Assembly: GCF_014164775.1 (NCBI RefSeq)
Contig: NZ_JACJGB010000001.1
Coordinates: forward strand, 558,001 to 622,000
DNA from: Tessaracoccus sp. MC1679
GTDB taxonomy: Bacteria > Actinomycetota > Actinomycetes > Propionibacteriales > Propionibacteriaceae
DNA: 64,000 bases
Direction of reading: 5' to 3'
In this document: piece after piece, positions 54,285 to 62,032 of the stretch
Layout of the letters: every line of letters begins with the position of its first letter
Numbering within the stretch: the stretch's first letter is position 1
Notes under the pieces: model-generated
Seen by the model: the letters and a program-made list of their open reading frames with translations, nothing else
What the model was told of the DNA's origin: nothing
Database searches by the model: none
Translations under genes and position numbers: made by a program

Positions 54285-55637
54285 TCAGTCTGGGATGGGA
54301 GCCAGTTCGCCGGTGTTGAGCTCGCCCCCCAGGGGGTCCGGCTGGTCCGGCCTGCGCAACGGATCCCGACCGGGGTCCACGATGTCGGTCAGCGACGACG
54401 CCAACACCCACGCCTCCACCGCGGCCCGGGCGATGATGGCGCCCCAGTACACGCCGTAGGGGCCGAGCTGACTGAGGGTGAGGCTCCCCGCCAGCCAGCC
54501 CCAGACGGCCAGGTAGTGGGCAACGTGCGCCACCGACACCGCCGCCCACTCCTGGCGCAGCGGCCGCGACACCAGTACCGCGAACATCACCCACAGCGAG
54601 GTCTGCGGTGGGAAGGACGGCCCGAGGAGGGTGGCGGCGAGGATCATCACGGCCACCAGCGATCCGACGCGTGGCCGCCGCCGCGACACGTACAGGTACG
54701 CCACCAGGACCGCGAGGAACAGGGCCAGGAACAGGAATCCGAGTGAACCGGCGTGCCTGAGCGGACGGCCCAGCAGCGACATCAGGTACCACAGTGAGCC
54801 GTAGCCGGCCTCCTTGTGGATCTCCTGGTGGTAGAAGCCGAACACCTTCCCGGCGTCGGCGAGCAGCAGGGGCAGGTGCACCGCGGCGACGGTGATCGCC
54901 GCTGGGCCGGCGAAGGTGAGGGCCTGCCGCACTCCGCCGCGCAGCCCCGCCGCGACCGTCACTGCCAGGATGACGGCGAACGGCATGGTGCCGGCGCACG
55001 CGGCCAACCCCAGCACGATGCCCGACTCCAGAGCACGCCCGCGGGCGTACTGGGCCAGCCCGAGCGCCGTGATGGCCAGCGGAAGCAGGTCCCAACTGAT
55101 CAGGCCCACCGCGAACACGATCGGCGATCCGGCCACGAGGATGGCGTCCCACGACTGTGCGCGCCCTCGGCGGCCGAGCCGGGAGGTCGCGGCGATCAGG
55201 AGGAGGAAGCAGAAGAAGAGGCCGACGACGGTGATGCCGAAGAACGCGACGCTGGAGTCGACCTGGTCCTGCAGGGGCGCCCCGGGTCCGACTGGGGCGC
55301 CCAGGAGCGCCGCCGCCCGGACGGCCAGCAGGATGGCGACGCCGACCAGCGGAGAGAAGGCGAGCTTCTCCCCGCTGAACGGGGTGGCGCCGAGGCCGAA
55401 CCCCTGGCCGAGGAACGTGCCCTGAATGTCGGAGTAACACAGCAGTGCGTAGCTGTTGATCTGGACCTCGGCGTCGGTCTGGACGCACTGGGTGTGCCGC
55501 AAGAACAGGACGAGGAACAGCACGGTGCCGACGGCGATCGCCCAGGGGAGCGCCGCGAACCAGAGCCCGCGCCCGGCGGCGTGGCGACCCATCGGTCCGC
55601 CCAGGCCGGGCAGCAGCGCGTTGTCCACGCCGGACAC
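54285..55637 (-). CDS. Polytopic glycosyltransferase-like membrane protein (GT87/DUF2029 type)
   Basis: 450 residues with about 10-11 TM segments, starting MSGVDNALLPGLGG. The first extracytoplasmic loop (QTDAEVQINSYALLCYSDIQ, about 53-72) carries acidic residues as in polyprenyl-phosphate-dependent GT-C enzymes. In mycobacteria the same position, next to ponA1, holds Rv0051, a protein of this kind. It starts 32 bases after the ponA stop and is probably co-transcribed. It is convergent with the alr-like gene, 7 bases apart. Donor and acceptor are unknown. Confidence 0.82.
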   Translation of the reverse strand: MSGVDNALLPGLGGPMGRHAAGRGLWFAALPWAIAVGTVLFLVLFLRHTQCVQTDAEVQINSYALLCYSDIQGTFLGQGFGLGATPFSGEKLAFSPLVGVAILLAVRAAALLGAPVGPGAPLQDQVDSSVAFFGITVVGLFFCFLLLIAATSRLGRRGRAQSWDAILVAGSPIVFAVGLISWDLLPLAITALGLAQYARGRALESGIVLGLAACAGTMPFAVILAVTVAAGLRGGVRQALTFAGPAAITVAAVHLPLLLADAGKVFGFYHQEIHKEAGYGSLWYLMSLLGRPLRHAGSLGFLFLALFLAVLVAYLYVSRRRPRVGSLVAVMILAATLLGPSFPPQTSLWVMFAVLVSRPLRQEWAAVSVAHVAHYLAVWGWLAGSLTLSQLGPYGVYWGAIIARAAVEAWVLASSLTDIVDPGRDPLRRPDQPDPLGGELNTGELAPIPD

Positions 55638-55669
55638 TCTAGCCGGGGGTCACCCGGCCGGAGTCAGCG

Positions 55670-57922
55670 TCAGGTGGTGGGGTTGGGCGTGGGACGTACC
55701 CCGGCCCCCACCCCTGCACCGGCCCCGGGTGCGTCCTCGGTGACGGTCTCCTCTACGGTCTCGCTGGGAGTGGGCGTCGGCTCCGGGCTCTGACCGGGTG
55801 GCGTCGGTTTTCCGCTCTGGCCAGGGGGCGTGGGCTCCTCGGTCGGCTCCTGCTCGGTCGGCTCCGGGGTGGGAGTCTCCGTGGTGGGCTCCTCAGACGG
55901 GGTGGGCGAGGGCGTTTCGGAGGGGGTCTCCGACGGCGACGGCGTGGGCGTGGGTGATGGCGACGCGCTCTCTGAGCCCTTCGTCGCCCGGATTTCGCGC
56001 GGCACGTCGAACTGCTCGACGGGCATGCCATCGGTGGCCCGGGTCATGAACTCCACCCAGGTCATGAGGGGATAGCTGGAGCCGAAGAAGGTGGGATCCT
56101 GGGGGCGCTTGTAGTCGTCGAGATCCTCGTTGCCGGAGTCGCCTGCCACATACATGACGGCGGTGGAGATCTGCCTGGTGTATCCGACGAACCATGCCGA
56201 GGTGATGTCGTCCTCGACGCCGTTGGTGCCGGTCTTGCCCGCGACGGGGCGTCCCAGCTCGGAGGCGCGCCTGCCGGTGCCCTCCTGCACCACGGAGGTG
56301 AGGGAGTCTGTCACGTTGGCGGCCACATTCTGGTCGATGCTCTGCACGCCCTCGGGGTTGGCCTCGAGGAGCACCTCGCCGTTGCGTCCCTCAACCTTCG
56401 CCACGACGTGCGCGGGGTTGCGCCGGCCGCTGTTGGCCAGCGTGGCGTAGGCGGTTGCCATGTTGACCGGGCTCACCTCGGCGGCGCCGAGCGCGATGCG
56501 ATTGTTGGCGTCCCAGCCGCGGCTGGTGGGCGCGCCGGCGTCGTTGGCGGCCGTGATCACCTGGTTGGCGCCGTCGGGGATCTGCTGAGTCATGTCGACG
56601 AAGGCGGTGTTGATGGACTCCGCCGTCGCCTCTCGGAGCGTGACCGGGCCGTACTGGTTGCTGAACTCGTTGCGGATGGTCTGGGTGTCGCCGTCGGGGG
56701 TGAACGTGTTGCCGTTGAAGATCGACTTGAGCGAGAATCCGTTGCGGAGTCCGGCGATGGTGGCGAACGTCTTGAACGTCGACGCGGCGGGGCGGTCGGT
56801 CATGGCCCAGTTCCGGGAGCTCGCCACGTAGTCCGGCCCGCCGTACATCGCGAGCACACCACCGGTGGCGGTGTCGATGGAGGCGATGGCGGCGTGCAGC
56901 TGCGCGGGATCCTGGTCGCCTTCCGCGTCCTCCGCGGCCTGAGCTGTGTACTTCTGGGCCGTCTCCACGGCCGCGGCCTGCATGGACTCGTCGAAGGTGG
57001 TGGTGACCTTCAGCCCGCCGCCCTGAATCTCGCCCTCGGTGAAGCCGCTGGCAAGAAGCTCATCCTCCACGGCTTTGATGAGGAAGCCCTTCGGGCCGCC
57101 GTAGCGGTCGTTGACCGGTACCTCCGGGAAGGCGGGCAGCTGCGGGCGGGCCGCGACGTGCTCAGCGTCGGTGATGGCGCCCATCTCGAGCATGCCGTCG
57201 AGCACGTACTGGTAGCGACCGAGGAGTCGCTCCACCTTCTCCGGGCCACCGGACGGGTTGAAGCCGGCCGGGTTGTTGAGGATCGCGGCCAGCGCCGCCG
57301 TCTCCTCGATGGTGAGGGCGCTGGCATCCTTGAGGAAGTAGGACTTGGCTGCCGCCTGGATCCCGTAGGCGCCGCGGCCGAAGTAGATGGTGTTCAGGTA
57401 TCCCTCGAGGATCTCCTCTTTGGAGAGTTCCCGCCCCATCTTGATCGCCAGGAACAGCTCCTTGACCTTGCGGGACAGGCGCTGACCGGAGTCCAGGTAG
57501 AGGATCTTGATGTACTGCTGAGTGATGGTTGAGCCGCCCTGCAACTCGCCGCCGGTGGCGATGGACACCATGCTGCGCGCGATGCCTGAAGCCGAGAACC
57601 CCGGATCCTCCCAGAAGCTGCGGTTCTCAGCCGCGACGACGGCGTCCTTCATCAGCTGCGGCATCTCCGCGTAGTCCAGCGTGACCCGGTTCTGGACCGC
57701 GAGGGAGCCCAGCTGGGTGGTCCCGTCGTTGTAGTAGAGGAAGGTGGTGTTGGTCTGGAAGTCCGCGTTGGGATCCGGGAGATCCGTGGTGGCGTAGAGG
57801 TACGCGAAGGCGCCCAGTCCGGTCAGCCCCGTGATGATGAACAGCACAAGGGCCGTGAGTCCGATCCGCTTCCAGATCGTCCCCGCCGTCGTCTTCTTCG
57901 CAGCACGCTTCGCTTTAGCCAT
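55670..57922 (-). CDS. ponA: Class A penicillin-binding protein (PBP1)
   Basis: 750 residues. A cytoplasmic basic N-terminus and one TM segment (about 20-43) precede the GT51 transglycosylase, with catalytic Glu99 (AAENRSFWEDPGF) and GGSTITQQYIK (129-139). The transpeptidase has Ser381 (STFK), SIN (436-438) and KTG (563-565), so both activities look intact. From about 655 there is a long Pro/Thr/Ser/Glu tail, likely a wall-spanning linker. It polymerises and cross-links peptidoglycan outside the membrane. GT87 follows on the same strand. Confidence 0.96.
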   Translation of the reverse strand: MAKAKRAAKKTTAGTIWKRIGLTALVLFIITGLTGLGAFAYLYATTDLPDPNADFQTNTTFLYYNDGTTQLGSLAVQNRVTLDYAEMPQLMKDAVVAAENRSFWEDPGFSASGIARSMVSIATGGELQGGSTITQQYIKILYLDSGQRLSRKVKELFLAIKMGRELSKEEILEGYLNTIYFGRGAYGIQAAAKSYFLKDASALTIEETAALAAILNNPAGFNPSGGPEKVERLLGRYQYVLDGMLEMGAITDAEHVAARPQLPAFPEVPVNDRYGGPKGFLIKAVEDELLASGFTEGEIQGGGLKVTTTFDESMQAAAVETAQKYTAQAAEDAEGDQDPAQLHAAIASIDTATGGVLAMYGGPDYVASSRNWAMTDRPAASTFKTFATIAGLRNGFSLKSIFNGNTFTPDGDTQTIRNEFSNQYGPVTLREATAESINTAFVDMTQQIPDGANQVITAANDAGAPTSRGWDANNRIALGAAEVSPVNMATAYATLANSGRRNPAHVVAKVEGRNGEVLLEANPEGVQSIDQNVAANVTDSLTSVVQEGTGRRASELGRPVAGKTGTNGVEDDITSAWFVGYTRQISTAVMYVAGDSGNEDLDDYKRPQDPTFFGSSYPLMTWVEFMTRATDGMPVEQFDVPREIRATKGSESASPSPTPTPSPSETPSETPSPTPSEEPTTETPTPEPTEQEPTEEPTPPGQSGKPTPPGQSPEPTPTPSETVEETVTEDAPGAGAGVGAGVRPTPNPTT

Positions 57923-58014
57923 AGAGGTTCTCTACTCGTCTCTTCTTGACACCACTTCCGTTCAAGGGTAGGTGTCGCGGCGCGGAGCGCCAAAGACGGG
58001 CGGTTGGTGAGTTG

Positions 58015-58422
58015 TCAGTACGGGTTGAACATGACGTAGATGATGACGTACACCCACGCACCGATGACTGCCGCCCCGATCAGGAGACCTGTCCACGTCG
58101 GCCAGCCCCGATCGCCCCGTTTGAGGGCGAGACCGGCGGTGGCCGCAGCAGCGATCCCGGTGACCGTGCCCACCATGTAGAGGCTCTGCGAGTCGAACTC
58201 TCCTGAGGCCGCCGCAGCCTCGGCCTCCGACGCGAAGTCAGGCGCGAAGGCGTAGCCGACGGCGGCGAGGATGAGGGTCAGGACGCCGAGGCCCAGCGCG
58301 GCCCACCCGAATCCGGTGGAACCGCCTTGGGAGTCGCCACCTTTGGCTGCTCGGACGATGAGGACGACGACGAGCGCCGCCACTGCCAGTCCGCCAAGAA
58401 CGGCCAGCACCATCTGAGTCAT
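58015..58422 (-). CDS. Small membrane protein, four TM segments
   Basis: 135 residues from ATG 58422, in an ATGA overlap with the stop of the preceding gene (58419-58874). TM segments lie at about 4-22, 43-63, 82-100 and 108-130, with a small acidic linker (FASEAEAAAASGEF). No family recognised. Coupled translation with the next-upstream membrane protein suggests they form a complex. Confidence 0.7.
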   Translation of the reverse strand: MTQMVLAVLGGLAVAALVVVLIVRAAKGGDSQGGSTGFGWAALGLGVLTLILAAVGYAFAPDFASEAEAAAASGEFDSQSLYMVGTVTGIAAAATAGLALKRGDRGWPTWTGLLIGAAVIGAWVYVIIYVMFNPY

Positions 58423-58874
58423 GATGAATCCCTTCCATCCTCCACGGGCGCCGGGCGCCTCGTGCCGATCAGTCCGGCGAGCGCCGGTCCGAGAAGGATG
58501 CAAAGCAGGTAGACCCACGCGCCGAGCAGCACAAACACCTGTACAACCCCGGGCTGGAGTCCCAGGAGGAACTGGCTCAGCCCCACGACGGCGACCCAGA
58601 CGGCGCCGCGCTTGAGGCCGTCGGCCACCCCGTCGGTCTTCAGCAGCCAGCCGAGCAGGAAGCTGAGGATCAGCATCCCGACGGAGGCGAGAAGGTACAT
58701 CGCGTTGATCTGGTCGAGCAGCGCGGGCGGGGTGCTGCCGTCCTCCGGAGCCATCTCGTAGGGCATCGGGATGCCGAGCATCGGGCCGGTGAAACTCGCC
58801 GCCAACAAGACGAACTGGCCGGCAATCGCCAGGCCGAGGCCGGCTGCGACGTCGACGAAGACTCGCTTGATCAT
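58419..58874 (-). CDS. Small membrane protein, four TM segments (upstream partner)
   Basis: 151 residues from ATG 58874. TM segments are at about 8-34, 56-78, 88-106 and 110-134, and a 20-residue extracytoplasmic loop reads PMPYEMAPEDGSTPP. No family recognised. It is the first gene of a two-gene unit and lies 92 bases upstream of ponA's start, with only the second small gene between. It may be expressed separately from ponA. Confidence 0.7.
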   Translation of the reverse strand: MIKRVFVDVAAGLGLAIAGQFVLLAASFTGPMLGIPMPYEMAPEDGSTPPALLDQINAMYLLASVGMLILSFLLGWLLKTDGVADGLKRGAVWVAVVGLSQFLLGLQPGVVQVFVLLGAWVYLLCILLGPALAGLIGTRRPAPVEDGRDSS

Positions 58875-58964
58875 GAGGTCCTCCGACCACGAGTAGTACC
58901 TCCAACGCTACTCCTGAACACACCTCGGGCGCGGAAAGCGCAGCCAGCGGCTGGGCCCGACCGC

Positions 58965-59012
58965 CTAAATGTCAGAGCTGGTGTCGACTACGGCACCAGC
59001 TCTGACATTTAG
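58965..59012. repeat. 48-bp near-perfect palindrome
   Basis: Perfect 19-bp arms (58965-58983 and 58994-59012) around TCGACTACGG. As in the palindrome at 50211-50282, the loop's outer bases pair apart from one T-G wobble, leaving a short turn. The sequences of the two palindromes are unrelated. Confidence 0.9.
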
Positions 59013-59040
59013 CGAACCGGAAGGCAACGCGAGGGCGGGA

Positions 59041-59208
59041 GACGGCAGGGCGGCACTGCGACGCGAGGCGGGAACGCGAGGGCGGGAAACGGCAGGGCGG
59101 CACTGCGACGCGAGGCGGGAACGCGAGGGCGGGAACGCGAGGGCGGCACTGCGACGCGAGGTGGGAACGCGAGGTGGGAACGCGAGGCGGGAACGCGAGG
59201 GCGGGAAA
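59041..59208. repeat. Amplified left-arm units of the composite element
   Basis: Words GGCAGGGCGGCACTGCGACG, ACGCGAGGCGGGA and ACGCGAGGGCGGGA repeat many times in shuffled order up to the start of the full element. The same kind of left-arm amplification, on a smaller scale, precedes the copy at 23166. Confidence 0.85.
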
Positions 59209-59456
59209 CGGCAGGGCGGCACTGCGCAGCGGTGCCCAACCCGACGATCACCCAACTGGCATCCCGCCCAGACAGGCTCGACCCAGGGCCGCCCTGCCGG
59301 GTCGCGCCCGAACGCGACGACGCCACGGGCAATCCAGTGCGGGGAGACGGGACACGAGGCACGGGCGGCCTCGACACCCGACCCGAGTCCAGCTGGCGTG
59401 TGCGTGCTGTGGTGGGAAGAGCGGCCGCCCGGGCCTCGTGTCCCGGCTCCGTGCAC
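59209..59456 (+). repeat. Composite two-hairpin element (copy 3, best preserved)
   Basis: Module A: 12-bp perfect arms (59209-59220 and 59288-59299), loop 67 bases. Spacer 37 bases. Module B: 34-base arms (59337-59370 and 59423-59456) with about 30 of 34 positions paired, loop 52 bases. Loop lengths agree with copies 1 and 2 to within two bases, although loop sequences differ. Confidence 0.88.
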
Positions 59457-59470
59457 CGGTCCGGGGGGTT

Positions 59471-59546
59471 TCGACGCAGCAGCGGGGGGTTCGACGCAGC
59501 AGCGGGGGGTTCGACGCAGCAGCGGGGGGTTCGACGCAGCAGCGGG
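59471..59546. repeat. 20-bp tandem repeat, about four units
   Basis: The unit TCGACGCAGCAGCGGGGGGT occurs exactly at 59471, 59491 and 59511, and a fourth unit at 59531 diverges in its last bases. Confidence 0.92.
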
Positions 59547-59586
59547 CGCTTCGCGCCGCGGCTGGCTCAACCAGCGACATACGGGA

Positions 59587-60459
59587 TCAGGGGGCGGCGG
59601 GGCGGGCGCCGGGGAGGATCGGCCCGCGGATCCCCTCGGCGGCCAGCGCACGCTGCGCGCGGGCCCGCGCCTCCCGCATCGGCCCCCACTGCTTGTCGGG
59701 CCCCGTCTTGAGCAGGATCCGCAGCACCATCGTGCCCTCGCTCATCGACTCGACCCCCAGCACCGTCGGGTTCTCAAGCAGCACCTCGGACCACTCGGGC
59801 TCCTCCCCCATGGTCCCGACGGCGCCGCGCAACACGTCCTGCACCCGGTCCGGGTCCTCGTCGATCGCCACCGGGACCTCGACCAACGCCGTCGAGAACC
59901 CCTGCGACACGTTGCCCAGCGTCAGCACTTCACCGTTGCGCACGTACCAGACCGTGCCCGACGGGTCGCGCAGCTTCGTCACCCGCAAGGTCACCTCCTG
60001 GACGGTGCCGCGGAGCTCCCCCACCTGGATCAGGTCTCCCACCCCGAACTGGTCCTCGGCGAGCATGAAGATGCCGGACAGGTAGTCCTTCACCAGGGAC
60101 TGCGCGCCGAAGCCGAGCGCCACGCCACCGACGCCTGCCGAGGCCAGCAGCGGCGCCATCGGCACCCCGAACGTGGCCAGGACGGTCAGCACCACCACCA
60201 CGATCAGCACCACGTCTACGACGCTGCGCAGCAACGACCCAAGCGTGGTCACCCGCTGCCTCTGGCGCTCGTCGCCCAGACCGCCCGCCCTCGCGAGGAT
60301 GGAGCGGGCCTTCGCCCCCAGGTCGTCGTTGCGGTCCTTCGGCTTGCTCGCCAGGGCCTTCACGGATCGTCTGATCACGTGGACCAGGACGGCCCGCAGT
60401 ATCAGCGCGACCACGAGCACGACCGCGCTCAGCAGTACCTTCTCCCACACATCAGCCAT
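59587..60459 (-). CDS. MscS-family mechanosensitive channel
   Basis: 290 residues from ATG 60459 (MADVWEKVLL). 24 additional upstream residues in frame are rejected because they overlap the pcnA upstream region. Three TM segments lie at about 6-25, 78-98 and 104-128. The pore-lining third helix is Gly/Ala-rich (ASAGVGGVALGFGAQSLVKDYLSGIFML, about 108-135). The beta domain follows (DQFGVGDLIQVGELRGTVQEVTLRVTKLRD). It releases solutes on hypo-osmotic shock. It is divergent from pcnA. Confidence 0.9.
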   Translation of the reverse strand: MADVWEKVLLSAVVLVVALILRAVLVHVIRRSVKALASKPKDRNDDLGAKARSILARAGGLGDERQRQRVTTLGSLLRSVVDVVLIVVVVLTVLATFGVPMAPLLASAGVGGVALGFGAQSLVKDYLSGIFMLAEDQFGVGDLIQVGELRGTVQEVTLRVTKLRDPSGTVWYVRNGEVLTLGNVSQGFSTALVEVPVAIDEDPDRVQDVLRGAVGTMGEEPEWSEVLLENPTVLGVESMSEGTMVLRILLKTGPDKQWGPMREARARAQRALAAEGIRGPILPGARPAAP

Positions 60460-60535
60460 GCCCCCATCATGACGCACCGCGATACCCCGCCCGCGGCGGA
60501 GACCTCCCCGCACCGCCGTCGGAGCGCGCACGACG

Positions 60536-60541
60536 TAGACT
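60536..60541 (+). promoter_or_regulatory. Candidate -10 for a leaderless pcnA transcript
   Basis: TAGACT ends 8 bases before the GTG start of pcnA, and no Shine-Dalgarno sequence precedes that start. This spacing would place the transcription start at or next to the initiation codon. The -35 is not evident. Confidence 0.4.
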
Positions 60542-60549
60542 CAACCCTC

Positions 60550-61992
60550 GTGCCGGACCTGACTCAAGCGCAGACCAACGCGATGCATGAACTGCTGCGC
60601 ATCGCGCCCGTGATCGACGACCTGGGCCGCCTGTACCGCGAGGAGGGGCACCAGCTGTACCTCGTCGGCGGCTCCGTCCGCGACGCGCTCCTCGGCTCCC
60701 TCGGCCACGACCTGGACTTCACCACCTCCGCCACGCCGGAGCAGACGCACGAGATTCTCAAGCGCTTCACGCCCACCACCTGGGACATCGGCAAGGAGTG
60801 GGGCACCATCGGCGCCTTGAAGCGGGCCGCGGATCAGGACTGGCAGATCGAGGTGACCACCTTCCGAGCTGATGTGTACCGCAGCGAGTCCCGCAAGCCC
60901 GAGGTGACCTTCGGGGACACCATCGACGGCGACCTCCACCGCCGCGACTTCACCGTCAACGCCATGGCCGTGGACGTGTCCACCCGCGCCTTCGTCGACC
61001 CGTACGGCGGGCTCGCGGACCTGGCGGACCAGGTGCTGCGCACGCCGTCGACGCCCGAGTCGTCCTTCTCGGACGACCCGCTGCGCATGATGCGTGCGGC
61101 CAGGTTCGCGTCCCGGCTCGGGTTCCAGGTGGCGCCCGAGGTGGTCGCTGCCATGACGGACATGGCAGAGCGCATCACGATCGTCTCGTCGGAACGCATC
61201 CAGGGCGAGCTGACCGGCCTCCTGCTGACGGACAATCCGCGGGTGGGCCTGGATCTCCTGGTGAGCACCGGCATCGCGGACCACATCCTTCCTGAGCTGC
61301 CGGCGCTGCGGCTGGAAGTCGACGAACACGCCCTCCACAAGGACGTCTACCAGCACACCCTGACCGTGCTGGACCAGGCGATCGAGCTGGAGAAGGCCCG
61401 CGGCCACGAGCCTGACATCGTCAATCGGCTCGCCGCCCTCCTCCACGACATCGGCAAGCCCGCGACCCGCCGGTTCGAGGGATCGAAGGTGACGTTCTAC
61501 CACCACGACATCGTGGGGGCGAAGCAGGCGACGAAGCGGCTCAGGACGCTCAACTACCCCACGCAGGTGGTGAAGTCGGTGGCCAAGCTGATCGAGCTTC
61601 ATCTCCGGTTCCACGGCTACTCCGACGGCGAGTGGACCGACGCGGCGGTGCGCCGCTACGTCCGCGACGCCGGCGACGAACTCGAGCACCTGCACATGCT
61701 GACCCGCGCGGACTGCACCACCCGCAACCGTCAGCGCGCCACGAAGCTGCGCCGCGCCTACGAGGAACTGGAGTGGCGGATCGACGAGCTGGCAGGGCAG
61801 GAGGAGCTGGCCGCGCTGCGCCCGCACCTCGACGGGACCCAGATCATGGAGATCCTGGGCATCTCACCCGGGCGCGCCGTCGGGGAGGCCTACTCGTTCC
61901 TGCTGGAGCACCGCACCGAGCACGGCCCCATCCCCCACGACGACGCCGTGGCGCTGCTCCAGCAGTGGTGGGCCGATCGCGGCGGCCAGTGA
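60550..61992 (+). CDS. pcnA: CCA tRNA nucleotidyltransferase with HD domain
   Basis: 480 residues from GTG 60550 (VPDLTQAQTNAMHELLRI). The open frame continues far upstream through repeats, but homology begins here. The class II nucleotidyltransferase head is LVGGSVRDALLGSLGHDLDFTT (about 37-58), then RRDFTVNAMAVD (about 132-143) and DDPLRMMRAARFASRLGF (about 176-193). The HD domain follows (LLHDIGKPATRRF, about 297-309). It adds or repairs the tRNA CCA end. The pcnA-DUF6049-murJ order matches Rv3907c-Rv3909-Rv3910 of mycobacteria in content. Confidence 0.95.
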   Translation: MPDLTQAQTNAMHELLRIAPVIDDLGRLYREEGHQLYLVGGSVRDALLGSLGHDLDFTTSATPEQTHEILKRFTPTTWDIGKEWGTIGALKRAADQDWQIEVTTFRADVYRSESRKPEVTFGDTIDGDLHRRDFTVNAMAVDVSTRAFVDPYGGLADLADQVLRTPSTPESSFSDDPLRMMRAARFASRLGFQVAPEVVAAMTDMAERITIVSSERIQGELTGLLLTDNPRVGLDLLVSTGIADHILPELPALRLEVDEHALHKDVYQHTLTVLDQAIELEKARGHEPDIVNRLAALLHDIGKPATRRFEGSKVTFYHHDIVGAKQATKRLRTLNYPTQVVKSVAKLIELHLRFHGYSDGEWTDAAVRRYVRDAGDELEHLHMLTRADCTTRNRQRATKLRRAYEELEWRIDELAGQEELAALRPHLDGTQIMEILGISPGRAVGEAYSFLLEHRTEHGPIPHDDAVALLQQWWADRGGQ

Positions 61993-62020
61993 CGCGAGCT
62001 TCCGCGGGGGCCCCGGCAAC

Positions 62021-62026
62021 TACCAT
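62021..62026 (+). promoter_or_regulatory. Candidate -10 before the DUF6049 gene
   Basis: TACCAT lies 6 bases before the GTG at 62033, with no ribosome-binding site, a second possible leaderless start like that of pcnA. Weak evidence. Confidence 0.25.
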
Positions 62027-62032
62027 GGGACG

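Larger units (their letters stand above)
58875..59586. other. 712-base gene-free gap, the richest repeat cluster of the window
   Basis: No gene is supported. Contents in order: near-perfect palindrome (58965-59012), left-arm amplification (59041-59208), composite two-hairpin element (59209-59456), 20-bp tandem repeat (59471-59546), then the 3' end of mscS. Confidence 0.75.

Noticed and set aside
59041-59546. Possible CRISPR array in the repeat cluster
   Set aside because: Units are contiguous or shuffled GC-rich words without regular unique spacers, and no cas genes are present.
58969-60549. Upstream extension of the pcnA frame by about 527 codons
   Set aside because: It runs through intergenic repeats and antisense to mscS; homology to nucleotidyltransferases begins at the GTG at 60550.
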